The translations under genes were made by a program, and so were the position numbers. From the NCBI GenBank assembly GCA_963969395.1, contig OZ017795.1:15004001-15068000 (forward strand): a DNA stretch of 64,000 bases, given 5' to 3'. Positions 48,327 through 60,522 of this stretch are shown piece by piece (the first letter of the stretch is position 1; every line of letters begins with the position of its first letter). A model generated the notes under the pieces. It was not told where the DNA came from. It did not search any database and saw only the letters and a program-made list of their open reading frames with translations. The DNA comes from Pseudoscleropodium purum. Its lineage: Eukaryota; Streptophyta; Bryopsida; Hypnales; Brachytheciaceae.

Positions 48327-48959
48327 ATGGCTGTGGAAGGCCTCATCCTAGAAAAGGCTACCGAGGAGAAAGACATCGTCTTGAAACGCAGACAACGGTC
48401 TCCAAGCGTGGAATCTCCCAACCCCCCATCCAGCTTCGAAACGCCGCGCGCTTCCTCTGTGTCGACTCCGAGATCTAGCGTCCCGTCCAGTGTGAGGAGC
48501 ACACCAGCGAGGGAGAAGCCGTCGAAGTACGTGTCCAAGATGGCGAAGGCGCGCGAGGAGAAGAAGCAGAAAGCAGCAGCAGCACCGAACAGCAACAACA
48601 GCGAGAAGTCCATGATGTCGTCCGAGTTGGAGACTTCCAGTAGCATCCCGTCCACCGAGAGCGGCACCTTGTCGGAGAAGTCGCAGGCTAACGAGGACAA
48701 GCTTGGGATTCTGCCCAAGTTCGGAGAATGGAACAAACACAGTGCGAATTCAGGGCCCTGTTACACGCTGTTGTTCCAGAATGCCGCACAAGAGAAGAAG
48801 GCCGCAGTGCCCATTCGAGTCCAAGGAGCGAGGACGGCGGATGCTTTTGTACCGAATCAAGATTTGTATGGGTATAACAAGACTGTACCTGTGAAAAAAC
48901 CGAAGAAGTTGAAGAAGTCAGGCGGTCTTCTGTGCTGCTTCAAAGCTTCCGAATCCTGA
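48327..48959 (+). CDS. RIN4/NOI-domain protein, intronless
   Basis: This 210-residue protein carries a single NOI / AvrRpt2-cleavage-site domain (PF05627 type). The core PKFGEW is at residues 130-135 and is followed by GPCYTLLFQNA, matching the PxFGxW...YTxxFxxA pattern of RIN4 relatives. Residues 17-120 are hydrophilic, Ser/Pro-rich and probably disordered. The C-terminus KKSGGLLCCFKASES (Cys203-Cys204) resembles the acylated Cys pair that anchors RIN4 to the plasma membrane. In flowering plants RIN4 regulates basal immunity and is a target of pathogen effectors. By family, this gene may do the same, but only one NOI motif is present where RIN4 has two. The start has a strong context (gccATGGct). 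The frame is intact and intron-free. Confidence 0.85.
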   Translation: MAVEGLILEKATEEKDIVLKRRQRSPSVESPNPPSSFETPRASSVSTPRSSVPSSVRSTPAREKPSKYVSKMAKAREEKKQKAAAAPNSNNSEKSMMSSELETSSSIPSTESGTLSEKSQANEDKLGILPKFGEWNKHSANSGPCYTLLFQNAAQEKKAAVPIRVQGARTADAFVPNQDLYGYNKTVPVKKPKKLKKSGGLLCCFKASES

Positions 48960-48960
48960 T

Positions 48961-49250
48961 AACATGGAGTGGAGTGATTTACAGCTTTGTACTGGAGTGA
49001 CTAGTGTTATAGCTTACGAACTGGAATGGGACGTTTTACAACCTTCACATGACCATCTAGAGTGGCAAGTTGACAACCTTCGTACTGGATTGGCGAGTTA
49101 ACAATCTTCATGCTTCCAACTGGGGTGGCAAGTTTTACAACCTTCACACGACCCACTGGAGTGGCAAGTTCATAAAGCTTCATTACTGGATTGGCAAGTT
49201 TACAATCTGCCTGGAGTGGCAAGTTTTCAGTTTTTGAACTGGAGTAGTAA
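48961..49250 (+). repeat. Degenerate tandem repeat in the 3' region of the RIN4-like gene
   Basis: About eight to nine diverged units of roughly 25-40 bp follow the stop codon at once. The core is ACTGGAGTGGCAAGTTTACA followed by ACCTTCA. Clear copies occur near 49058, 49083, 49117, 49156, 49185 and 49208. It probably lies in the 3' UTR. No coding frame is maintained through the array. Confidence 0.75.
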
Positions 49251-51269
49251 GTTTCTACATCATTCGTCAGGTGGCTGGGCCGTCGACATCTTCATTGCAG
49301 GAGCTTTGATTTTTTCCTGGTCAACTGGGTGCATTTACAAGAGTTCAATTTCGTCAAGACGGTGCCGGGTTCTTTGATTTGTATTATCTTTCAAGGTTTG
49401 TCTTGATAAGAGATCCTGAGGTTTTTGCCATGGTTTATGACAATGCAAGTTGTCCATGGTTAGTGGCTGCGAGCTTTGTGTTGTGCGCACAAGCTAGCTG
49501 CCAACCTTGTGGTTCTGATAACAATTTGATGCTAGCCGTTGGTCAACATTTCGTTGGAGATCTAGGCGGTTCTAGTACTGCACTTTTAGAGTTGCGAATT
49601 TGCAGCGGGATTTGGTAGTGAACTGTTCAGCATGGTTTCGACTCTTTGAAATGTTTTGAATAGCAAGGGGAATGCATTTCTCCGGACAGGACGTGTACAG
49701 TATGAAGATTGAAGGATGGGAATGAAGTACAATTATATACAAAGAATTGATCAGGCCATCTGGTTGTGCATTGCTTATGTGTATAGTATTTGATTATTTG
49801 TTTACCTAGTCGTTGTGTATTTGCAAGTTTGGGGAAGCGTTGATTGATTTGAATGGCAGGGAATGAAGTGCATTTGCAAAGAATTGTTAAAATGAGTTCG
49901 TCTGCATTGCATGTGTGAATATTGTTGTTTTTGTTATTATTTTTATTGTTCTTCTTATTGTTAGCTACTGTAGTGTATTTTGAGCTACTGCTATCATTCT
50001 ATCAAAACTTGAATCATTCATTTCTTATAGTGGCATCTGCCGCTAACGAGCTTGATGTGAGGGAAGCAGCATCTCGATCGTTACCCGCACTTTTCTAAGA
50101 TAGGTGGTTGTAGGCAGCGAACAAAGATATTTCATTAGATTTCATGTTGAAATTGATGAGCGAAGATTGTCAAGGACTCAAGGAAAAGAAGATAGGAGAA
50201 GTCCCTAGCAGCTTTGTAAAGAAAGAGTCCGTTGGGATTCCAGGCCATCGATTCCCTTAAAACCTCGCAACATATTTTCAACTCAATAACTTTTTAAAAG
50301 AAACCTTGAGTTCTAGAAAGCACGGATAGAAACCACACTCCAAAAAAATGGTATCTTGATATTTGTTTCCCTGTCACTGATTGGTTTCTGAGGACTTGAC
50401 TGAGTTATGGAATCTACCCTTCGGAGAGGCATCAAAGGTCGCACCTCTGCCACCTGGGACTTTGTGACATGATTTGTAAAATTATCCCACATTGTACTGC
50501 ACCAATACTGTATAACCCAAACGGAAGACTAAGTCATTACTCATTTCTCTAGTACAATTATTAACCTAAAACGTCAACTTCGTTTAACTGGCGCAATTCC
50601 TTGAAAATGTCGCAAGAAAAGAAACTCACAAGAAAAGAAAGAAATGAAATGAAATGAAATAGAGAGGGGAGGGGAGTAGTGTGGAAATTTTTCTAGTTGT
50701 GGCACAATATTTTGTGATTTGCATATTTCTCCACATTTTCTTCTTTTCATATTCCATGTCTATTTTTGTTTTTTAAATTTTGGCACAAATTCAAGAATTG
50801 ATTGCAAAGAAGAAAAAAGAGCACACCAACCACATAGATCAGTTACAATTGCAAGTGAAGAGTGACACTAGGAACTATGACTAACTGGAGAGTGACACTT
50901 CAAAGTTAGTACTAAGGAAATTGTCCACGTGTTTCAAGGGGAAAAAAAATAGAGGTTAGCACCGAGCCTTCACTAGAGCAAATGACTTCAAAGTTAATCC
51001 AAGTCATGTCAAACTTTGGCAAAGCATCTTTGCACTTGTTAGGTAACCTCTTAACCTAAGACTAGTTGTTGCAAGAATATTCACTGATTATGGTGAGTCC
51101 AAATGAAATTCTCAACATATTGAATGTTCCATCTCTCATGATTGAATGTCCAAGTGTTATGAGCAAACCAAAGAGCCCCATGAAATAACTCCATGCAAAA
51201 GGTTTTACTAGTGACCAACATTCTTGAATTTTCTTAAAATGTTCATAATATTGTATAACTAAACCATGG
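49251..51269. other. Moderate-to-AT-rich non-coding DNA
   Basis: No gene is recognised. The frame at 49379-49618 (79 codons) is not family-like. A (GAAAT)4-like microsatellite is at about 50640-50660. Confidence 0.4.
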
Positions 51270-51470
51270 TCTTCCCATACGGAAAAAGTATTATACTTTG
51301 CTAGATACCTAGAAAGAACTTACGGGTTAATTCTAGGATTGGGGTTGGTTGAGGCCTTATAAGACAATTTTGTTTACTTGAGGGTCCCCTTTTCAAGGAT
51401 GCAAAAGCAACCCCTGCCTCATTGGGAAACAATGAGTCATGTAGCTAGCAAACAGGGCCTGTTGTCGAGA
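51270..51470 (+). repeat. Dispersed repeat, second copy of 9080-9330
   Basis: Shares TACTTTGCTAGATACC, GGATTGGGGTTGG, AAGACAATTTTGT, TTTTCAAGGATGC and CATTGGGAAA, in the same order, with 9080-9330. Confidence 0.6.
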
Positions 51471-53554
51471 TGGCATGCCCAAAGTGAAGTATTCCATGCT
51501 TTCCCTTGAAGCAACTTCCTCGATGAAGTGCGCATTTTCAAAACATTCAGGAAGTGGATGGTTGAGGAACAAGGATTGACAGGTTTATTTTTTATTTATT
51601 TTCGTAATACTCAAAATAGAACTGACTGCTTTTATTTCAATTTTCCTGAAAACCCAAGCCAGGGGTTTAGAACTGAACTCCGAGCTTCAGTTGCAAAAAG
51701 ATACCATGCATCAGTTCCAACACGTGCACGCGAAGGAACTGCTCTGCCTTCCCGCGGGGGCCAGAAAGTTCGTTTCTAAGTTAAACGAGAGTGACACACG
51801 AGTTGTTTACGGCAGCAGCTTTTGCCAAATGAGAGTTCGCGGTTGACAAGCCTGCTCCAAATATATATTCTAATCATCAAGTGCAGTCCAAAAATAAAAA
51901 GGAAACGATGTCAGCAGCAATTATAAGTTCAGTTCTCATCATCGCAGGCGCACTGTTGTGGATGTGCTTTCGGTTTTCATGACGTCGACTGACCTTTACA
52001 GAGTGTTCAATTCTCTCTCGGATGTTGAGCCACCTCCAAAGTGTGCAAGGACTGGGTCTCCGAATTAGTGTGGCATCGAAAACTTCCGAAAAGAGCAAGA
52101 TTTGCTTCATGAATTAGTTGATTTCACTTGAGTGTATAATTATGAAGTTAACAATCGCTTTGCCGTAGCTATGGCACACGCTGATAGTGGCTTCATTCAT
52201 TGTTGATCGATCAAAAACGCTCATTTTCTGGATTCATTGAAGTTTTCATTTTTTCCCAAAATTGAAAATTATGATAGATTTCAATGCAAAGGAAAGAGGA
52301 CAAGTTCCAAGCCCAACTGACGGAAGCATGTGACTCAGAGTGAACTTCTATGCTGTGTTCAAATCTAAAATGAATTTCCAAGCTTTCTAGAATCGGAATT
52401 GTCTTCATAGAGTTTCATGATGTTGTTCATCACTTCTTTACATGAGGAAGGAGAAATCATAAGAAGAAGGAAAGAAGGAAGGGTAACTCCGACATGAAAG
52501 GAGCGTTTGTTGGCGGAATGGCTCAACTATTTAAGTCTTGTGGACTTAGATGGCAAATTCCATCTGTACGTGATGCGTGGGTTAGGAGGTAGAGCCTATA
52601 ATAAAGAATCAACATGTTCCTTACCATGAAATATTCTCAAGCCCTTATATGACAACAAGGTAGTTATTGCAACCATAGTTAAATGGACATAGTCACTATG
52701 GAGGCAAGGGAGAAACTTACCACCTTTTAAGATAAGTTTTACCTTACTATCGAACTAAATGCAATTGAAAAGTTCAAATCCAACACTAAAATAGTTTTTT
52801 TGAAGTCATGAAATTGTTTCCCCACTTTTCACAAGCCTTTTCTAAGAAATTTGTTAGACAACAATTCCAATTTTCCTCTTGCAACTATTGCACACTTCTT
52901 TGTAAAATTTCAATTTTTTTTGTCTTTTATGGAAAGTTTGGTTGAATCCTCAGGGCAAAACCTATATTATGTTGGAATTTGAAATTAATTTTCTATTTTT
53001 TTTCACAATTTAGTAGTGCTCTCACTTCAAAGTAATCAAAATATTCAAATTCATCTTTCAAAAGATTATTATATTTGGAACTCTAAGATTATTCTAGCAA
53101 TCAAACTTTCTTTTTGAAAAAATGTGAAAATCAAGTTCATAAACAAACAGATCCCATTCATTATATTTCAAAAAGAGAGTGAAACAAACCTTTCTTTATG
53201 GACAAAATATTTATTTATTAAAAAATTATTTTTATTTTTATTTCAACTTTTTATGGTTTGCTTTTGCTTTCTGACAAACCAAAAGAATAAATTATTGTAG
53301 CATAAATGCATAATTTTTTTCTCAAGCATCAATTGAAATAAAATTGTACTCAAGATTAGAAAGTCAATATGTTTTCCTATCTTCCAAAATTTTTTCAAGA
53401 AATCAAGCTAGAAATTGAAATTAATTATAGGATCCTAATCAAACTTTTGTTTGCCCCACAAAAGAACAAATGGTCTTTTACAGGTTAAACTCCCAAGACT
53501 GGTACACCTACAATTAGATAAACTAATGACTAAAAAAATTTCCGTGAAGTTTGG
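51471..53554. other. AT-rich non-coding DNA, no gene seen
   Basis: 51528-51779 has an 83-codon frame without family similarity. 51877-52110 and 52211-52408 on the minus strand are likewise unrecognised. No bounded repeat is seen. Confidence 0.4.
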
Positions 53555-54515
53555 TTAACCCCTAATGGATTTTGACTATGTTTTCACCAAAATCACTTCC
53601 AAACTGCAGTTTCTAGTATTAGTACCAAGTTTTAAAAGAAAAGAACACTTTTAGACACATATAACTATAGGTTCTTGTAGTATGCTAGTTTGAAAATATG
53701 TAGAAATTTTTTTAGAAATTTCCATTGCATAAATTGCAAGATATTAGCATTTGAAATGACAAATATCCTTTTCTTGGCCCTACAAAGAATCATGTAGTTG
53801 CACTTGATAAGATCACATTTGTATGAAAAAATGTCCAAAATGGTGATTACTCTTCGAATTCATTTTTCAAGTCAAATTGTCTACATGCTTGAAAATTTTC
53901 AAACCATTTAGAATTATACCACATGTAGGAAAAAAATAGTAAGTAGAAAAAAGTAGATAATGATTCAAAATACTAAATTGTTAACAAGATTTTATGGAAT
54001 TGAAAAATGCCAATTCCAATGGCTGTAATGTTGTAACAAAAAATTTACACTTTATTTTCTTTATTTTTTTTCGAAAATATTGAAGATTGTGTCAATGAAA
54101 AACTTCAAGATTTGTCTTAGAGTAGAAATTCAATAATAATCTACAAACTCCCGCAAACTAAAACTCATAATTTTTGACTTATTGATCAAAATGGAATGAT
54201 TCAAATCTTTCCAAGTGTATATAAATCTAGAGAACTAATTTCAAATTTTAATTTCTTAAAAAAATGATTTTTTTAAGAAGTTTTTTTGTTGCTTGGGCTG
54301 CCCTTCAAACAATGTAAAGTACATATCATACTATAACTTTTTGACCATGTAGTCTAAAGTTATGAAAATTGTTGGGCCTTAAGCCCTTAAAGCTACTCCT
54401 TGAACACATATTGTTTTAAATTTTCAAAGAAAAATAAATAAAAATCCAATTTGTAGTGAGCTGCCCAAAACTACTATGTTGCCAAAAAAACTTAGTTTAA
54501 GAATTTAGGGGTTAA
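53555..54515 (+). repeat. TTAA-bounded repeat family, copy 7
   Basis: The start is TTAACCCCTAATGGATTTTG and the end is AGAATTTAGGGGTTAA, so both boundaries keep TTAA plus CCCCTAA. The 961 bp body is collinear with copies 2, 5 and 6. This copy keeps the full TTAA on both sides together with a full-length interior. Confidence 0.8.
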
Positions 54516-55978
54516 TTCATTATCCATCTCCCATACATAGACCATTGTTGAAAGCACATGAGGCAATCCAAACACTCTTGAAGGCACAAAATTATTTGGT
54601 TTGAAGTTACAAACCACCTATTGTGTGAACAAGAAAATTTCAGCATAGAATTATTATTTATCATGAGCAATATTCCTACAAGTTGGAAGATTGTTTGTAT
54701 TCTCTAATAAATTTATTGACACAAATGAAAATGACATCAAAATGAAAATTCTAATAAACAGAAGAACTTCATTTGTACTTCTTGCAATTTAAAATAAAAA
54801 ACCTTATTAGACCCAATTTACTCTTTAAAAGATCATTTTTCACCAAATATTTGGCTCTCTTTTAAACACCTAAAGTTTCAAAGTTTTTTAATTTATTTAT
54901 TAAAAAACACTTAAAATTTCCATTTCTATTGCAAAGAGAAAAAAATTTCAAAATTGTTTTTTTCTTTATCTTAGTGACAGTAGGAACTTGCAAACTATTA
55001 TAGAAATGTGTGAAAGTTCAGAAACTTTCACTATATAGATTGTATGATATTTACATTTAAAGTAAAAAAAAATTCAAAAAAGAAACACTTGATTTTCATT
55101 CTTAGAATTTCTTTTAAGTAGGAACATGAGATGGAATTAAAAACTAGCTTATTAATAACTCAAAAACAGAATTGTTCTAGCAATTCTATTAAACAATTTA
55201 TTTTATAAATTGTAAAATGTCATTAAAAATTGAACTCTATGTTATTTTCTTAAGAAGATATTTAGATTATCCCAAAGACAAGATTGTCCATAACTTTCTC
55301 ATTACTAATGTAAATAGAATGATATAAAACTTCACCTATAGACAAATATATAATCTTTGAGAATTTAAATTCAAAAAATTTGATTTTTGTGATTTTTTGT
55401 ACTACCCAAAGAATTGCTTTTTAGACATAGAGTGATATAATCTTTTCTCTTGAGTATTGATTGAAATAAAAATTATATTTCCAAAGTGTTAATGTGATTT
55501 TCTAATTTTTTTAATTTAAAAAATTAGGTAAAAAATTGAGGTCACACATGCCTACCTAAGATCCCAAGAGTTCCTTGTAGGAATTTGGTGACCTTAGGGG
55601 TCTAATAATATGAAACCATGTACAACAAATGAACAATGTGAAGGGAGCAAAAAAAAAAATCACTCATCTATTAGACAAAATTTCAAATTGCAATACATTA
55701 TTAAATTTGAGAATTTTTTACCAATGTTCAAATTAATGTAGAAACTAGAGTTGATGATATTCATTTCATTAGTTGGAGTCTAAATTTAAGAAATTTTCTT
55801 AGGTAAATAATTCATACCAAGAAAAAAGAACTACAAGCGCCCTCCATAAACTAAAATAGCATATTTGCTATCCATTTTCAAAACATTGTTTTATATTCAA
55901 TAGTCATAAATACCTTAAGAGCTGACTTCAAATACCATTCAAATTCAAATTGAATGAAAAATGTTTTGTTATCATTAC
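54516..55978. other. AT-rich non-coding DNA, no gene seen
   Basis: No reading frame of note. Local wording resembles the TTAA family interior (for example around 54880-55330), consistent with an older decayed copy. Confidence 0.4.
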
Positions 55979-56819
55979 TTAACCCCTCAAGGACTAATGT
56001 ATTTAGAAGGTCAAAACTACTTCAAAATTCTCATCCCAAAAGCAAGGTCAAAATCTTCATCAAAATTTATTTCTTAACTAATTCAACCATAGGATCCTTT
56101 AGTAAAACTGTTCAATGACATTTTTCCAAAATTTTAGAATGAATATCTCCACCAATTGCAAGTTCAATGTGGCTAAACTTCAATATATAGGCTTCTCTTG
56201 CCCTTCCAAAAGGTAAAATTGTCTTTTAACATTTTCAGAAAAAAAAAATATGTATGTCCTATAACTTATGCAAACATATGTAAAAACTTTTACCCAAAAT
56301 AAAATTCATATTCATTTTTCTTAATTGTAAAGCGAAAGGTAGTATTAAATGAAAAACAAAACTATTGTAGTATGCTAATAACTTTTGGAAGAATTGAAGA
56401 ATTGTTAATTCCAATTGTGAAAATATTCTAGTATACAATTACTATCTTTAATTTATTTAAATTTAAATTTTTCTTAAATTGAGAGTAAGAGATGACTTTA
56501 TATGTTTTTTCTACCTACACAACTTGCAAAATAAAACTCTTCATAACTTTTATCTTATTATTTGGAATTGAATAATTTAATTTTTTCATATTTTGAGAAG
56601 ATATTTTTTGCTTCCCGATTTGACATTGAAATTGAAAAAATTCTTCTAACTTTTGCAATATATATGAAAATGACATAAAACAAAGCTTTACATGTAAATT
56701 ATGATGAGTAACATCCATTCTAAAAAATTCATGAAAAAATTCCAAATGATGAAGTCAATACAACTTTTTCAAGTTCATCAAAAAGCCCAAAGTGGGGTTT
56801 TTGGTCCTTGAGGGATTAA
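55979..56819. repeat. TTAA-bounded repeat, second subfamily (841 bp)
   Basis: The start is TTAACCCCTCAAGGACTAATG and the end is GGTCCTTGAGGGATTAA. The inverted termini CCCC/TTCAAGGAC differ from the main subfamily by CTCAAGG in place of CTAAAGG. The interior is non-coding and resembles 11065-11600. Confidence 0.7.
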
Positions 56820-56915
56820 AATTGTTTAGAAGCCATCCAAACACCAAAATGTAGAATTTGGGTGAACTAAAATCCCTATGATGAAGATTAAGGAAGTTAT
56901 ATATTTATAATGAGA

Positions 56916-56953
56916 ATGATACATGTTACATGTATCATGTACATGATACATGT
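56916..56953. repeat. Perfect palindrome plus a third half-copy
   Basis: ATGATACATGT, then one T, then ACATGTATCAT forms an 11-bp-arm palindrome at 56916-56938. ATGATACATGT recurs at 56943-56953. It lies between two TTAA-bounded elements and just before the TTAA of the second. Confidence 0.85.
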
Positions 56954-56959
56954 AAATAG

Positions 56960-57528
56960 TTAACCCCTCAAGGTACAAAGTGTTCTTCAAAATATACAAT
57001 TTGAAAAAATTCATCATAAAATACTATTTGGAAGAATATTTTGGAATTGATAAAAAAAAAATTGCAAATTTTAAGTTTTAGATTCCATTTGCATGGTTTG
57101 ATTTACCAATGCTATCACCAATATTTTTTTTGAGTATAATAGAAAAGTTTCAAAATTCCTTCTAAATTTGATTACAAGCAAAATATTATCATTTTTTTAA
57201 GTAATATTTGTTGGAATAGATTTGAAATGAGGCTCTCTTGACATGGAGATTTTTTTGGAAATTTTTGTGTTCTTTAAATCTATGATTTTTTTTTGAGCTA
57301 GGGTCAATACAACTTTGGCTTGATCAATTTCTAGACATACTTTTGCATTTGTAATTGTAGAAAATACGTACTTTAGCAATACCAAATCCAACCATTAGAT
57401 AGGACAACAACTTGATGAAGTATCACCACAAATTCAGATGACTTTCATCCAAGTAGAAGTGAAAATAAAATATGAATTTCAATCTATTTGTTGTTTAGAA
57501 ATTGGACATCAAAGTGCTAAAGGGTTAA
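56960..57528. repeat. TTAA-bounded repeat, short member (569 bp)
   Basis: The start is TTAACCCCTCAAGGTACAAAG and the end is AAGTGCTAAAGGGTTAA. It is shorter than the other members and probably internally deleted. No coding frame is present. Confidence 0.6.
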
Positions 57529-58254
57529 ATAGTGACTAAATAGGTGTGACTCTTTCACTAATTTGTAAGGATGTGCCTATTTATTACACTCGTAACAACA
57601 AAATTGTACTAACACTCTTATTTTAAGTGCATATCTGAAAAATTACATGTAAGCTAAATCAAGTTGCTAAATATTAAAAAATAATAAAATCCAAATCCAG
57701 ATTCATTATGAGATCCAACGATACATTTGGGGGGAAGACTAGCTCTATTAGGGAAAGCCAACCTACTTTGTTGTCTCCTCAACAGCGACACTAAATGTTG
57801 AAGGAGAATAATGACCTATTCAGAAATTATCCTACTAGTACTAATAAGTTTGTTCTAAAAAAGACAATCAAATAGGGAATCTATGCTAAATAGACCAATA
57901 TCTAAAATAGATAATACAATCTTAAAATAGAAAACCATTACCCAATTTGGTAAACTAGTAATCACTCAAGCTACGACACTACACTCGCAACTTGATTTCG
58001 ATTTTTATGACTTCAAATTTAATTCAACACTGTCAATACTCAAGCATAAATACAATACAAGTATTTTAAAATTTAGCTTTTGCTTATAATTACCTAATTG
58101 GTAATCATATTACTTGTAAATGTTTTACAAAATATTCAATGTACTATATTTCTTCATAATATTTCATCCATCACTTTCAAATTTATTTTTCAAAATAATC
58201 CACAACATCAACTAACATCCTTGCACTTCCACTTAAACTCTTAAACTTTCCATT
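57529..58254. other. AT-rich spacer, no gene seen
   Basis: No gene or bounded repeat is seen. CCCTAAAC at 58255-58262 would be the target site of hAT copy C. Confidence 0.4.
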
Positions 58255-58666
58255 CCCTAAACCAGGGTTGACACGACGTCCGGACGCGGACGCTGACATT
58301 CGTGGTCTCCGCGGACGCAGCGTCCGCCGGGACTGCCCCGTCCGTCCGCCCCATCCGCCCTATTCGCTTTGACGGCCCTATTTTCCCCGACTGTCCTACC
58401 CAAATTGCCCCGTGTCACAGCTTAAAATTTTGATTTTCTTAGCATGCACCAAAATAGGAACGAAAACTAGCCATTAGGGAACCGGATCCGATTAGGTGAA
58501 GAAGGAAAACTCAAAACTAGCACAGAACATGAAGTAGTGGGCCTCTTAGATCTAATCCGATCAGGAGTAACTATCGACGGAAACGGAATGCAACACGGAT
58601 TAGGTCTAGGACCGGATTATGGGTGAACCGGATTCAAGACGACCAAACCGGAAATGGTCCAGAGAC

Positions 58667-58674
58667 TATATAAG
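58667..58674 (+). promoter_or_regulatory. Candidate TATA box for the plant-transposon-protein gene
   Basis: TATATAAG lies 167 nt upstream of the ATG at 58834. It is followed by GC-richer leader sequence typical of a transcribed 5' region. Confidence 0.6.
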
Positions 58675-58833
58675 GAGGAGCCTTCGCAGTTGCACCCCTT
58701 TTTACAAACTCGACCTTGAGCGCGCGTTGTAGAGTTTTTGCATTTGTGTGCTGCAGGCTTTGATTCCGGTTGAGATCGGAGAGAGAACGTGAGGATTGGG
58801 ACGTGCGGCTAGGAGAGAGTGAAGTAGATTGGA

Positions 58834-60522
58834 GTGGGAATGCCGCCACTACGTAGGGCGAGACCAGCGAGTCCCTCTGGAGGCGAGGTGAAGCTCCGGA
58901 AAGTCATTCCGGTTATTCCCTCCACAGAGCCGGAGAAGTCTCAACTCATGGAGGACCTCACCTCTATGGGTTGCCTAGGGTTTGCAGAGAAACCATGGGG
59001 TTTTAGGGAGGAGAGAATGGTCAAGGAACTCCTCGGCAAACTGTCCAACCAGTTTGATAACACCGTGAGAGGATCCCCTACCCGTTGGAACGAGGAACTG
59101 TGGAGAGGTGTTTATGGTTTCCGGGCAGGAGGGTTAGGAATGGCAAACCGGAAGGATGAGTTCGTCCGGGGCAAATTCCAGGGGGCCGTCAATCCGAAGG
59201 ACGGGTACGCGGTTGAGGATTGCGTGGATGACCGACACCGTCGGCTTCTGCAGTTCTTGGTTCCGGTCCTTCACCCGGAAAAGCCTACAAGGGTGACGAT
59301 CACCCTTGGCAACACCATTTTCGGTGCCCTAAGTAGTAACCGGAAAGTGGACTGGGCACGGATCATTTCCGATCTCGTGGCCCAGCTCATTAGTAGAGTT
59401 GGGAAGAAGAGGGCCAGTCTAGTGTGCCCTTACCTCTTCCACCTCTATCGGGAATACCAACTCCTCACTGACGCGGAGGAGAAGGTGTGGAGGACTCAAG
59501 AAGTCCTCCTGAAGTATGGAGAGTCGGAAACGGATGACGAGGCCGAGTTCGATTCCGGGTCAGACCGGGAGTCAAGCGAGGAAGAGGAGGAGCCGCCGAT
59601 GCCACCCATCAAGCGACAAAAGATGACGCCTCCCCACAAGCGCGGGATACCTCCCGGTCACGACAAACCGGCCCCGGAAGAACGACCGGAAGTCGAGAAG
59701 ACCGTTTCCGGGGAAGACACGGAAGTGCAAGATCCGTTCAACGGCCTCATCAACCTCCTCTGCAACATCAGGGCGGATTGGGAGGTCAAGCACAGAACGC
59801 TTTCGGTGATCGGGAAGTTGGTAGATGCGCCACCGAACAGTCAGTTGGCAGAACGGGTGGCGAATTGCATCACCAATCCGGAAGAGACCCGAAAACAGGA
59901 AGCGGAGATCCGCCGGCTGCAGAAGGAAGTGGACACCCTGAAGGCAACCCTCTTTGCCTATCAGGAAGACGTGACGGCCACCCGGGAGATGGCGGAGGAG
60001 ACTTGGAAGATAGCCGAGCAAATCAAGGCCACCCTGTAAGCGACCGGAACGGCCGCCACCAAAGCGAAGCTCTTCGACGAGATGATGCACGAGGAGAAGA
60101 AACTATCCGGTTCCCGGATGGTCCGGATTCTCACCGACTTTGTTGAGTAGGTGGAGACGGCGATGATAGAGGGGCGGAAGGCTGCGGACCGGATTGAGGA
60201 AAGCAGCCGGAAGCTGACTGGAGCAACGTGCTCCAAGGAGATACACCTCTCGGACCTCTCGCTACCGGATTCCTTTCCGGATGCGTCCGTTCCGAAGGGT
60301 GGGAAGGATTGGACTCCCGAGTCCAAGAAGTCTGCACGGACTAAGACTCCGGGCACGAAACCGGGTAGGATAATCGACCTGGAGTCTTCACCCGGATCCA
60401 ACCCAGGCACCCCGGTTCCTAATCTTATGGAGGGGGAACGGAACCGGAACTTGAATGAAGTCTTTGAGCAGTTGGATTCGCAGAGCAGAAGCCCGACAGT
60501 AGGATCTAGGGTTGTAGAGTAG
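58834..60522 (+). pseudogene. Putative plant transposon protein gene with two in-frame stops
   Basis: One reading frame of about 563 codons is broken only by TAA at 60037-60039 and TAG at 60148-60150. The first part (401 residues) contains a region at about 105-225 (DEFVRGKFQG, then VRGK-distant ...LVPVLHPEK, DWARIISDLVAQLI and ASLVCPYLFHLYREY) that resembles the 'putative plant transposon protein' domain (PF20167 type). An acidic stretch (ETDDEAEF...ESSEEEEEPP) and a basic PIKRQK cluster follow, possibly a nuclear signal. Residues ~350-400 are a probable coiled coil. After the stops the frame continues Lys/Ser-rich to a final TAG. Both stops could come from C-to-T change of glutamine codons. 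The molecular role of the family is unknown to me. Confidence 0.7.

Noticed and set aside
48173..48736. A 187-codon minus-strand frame
   Set aside because: Antisense to the RIN4-like CDS. No family signature.
59572..60090. A 172-codon minus-strand frame and the 122-codon plus frame at 59778
   Set aside because: Shadows of the plant-transposon-protein frame, with low-quality Arg-rich or Gly-rich composition.
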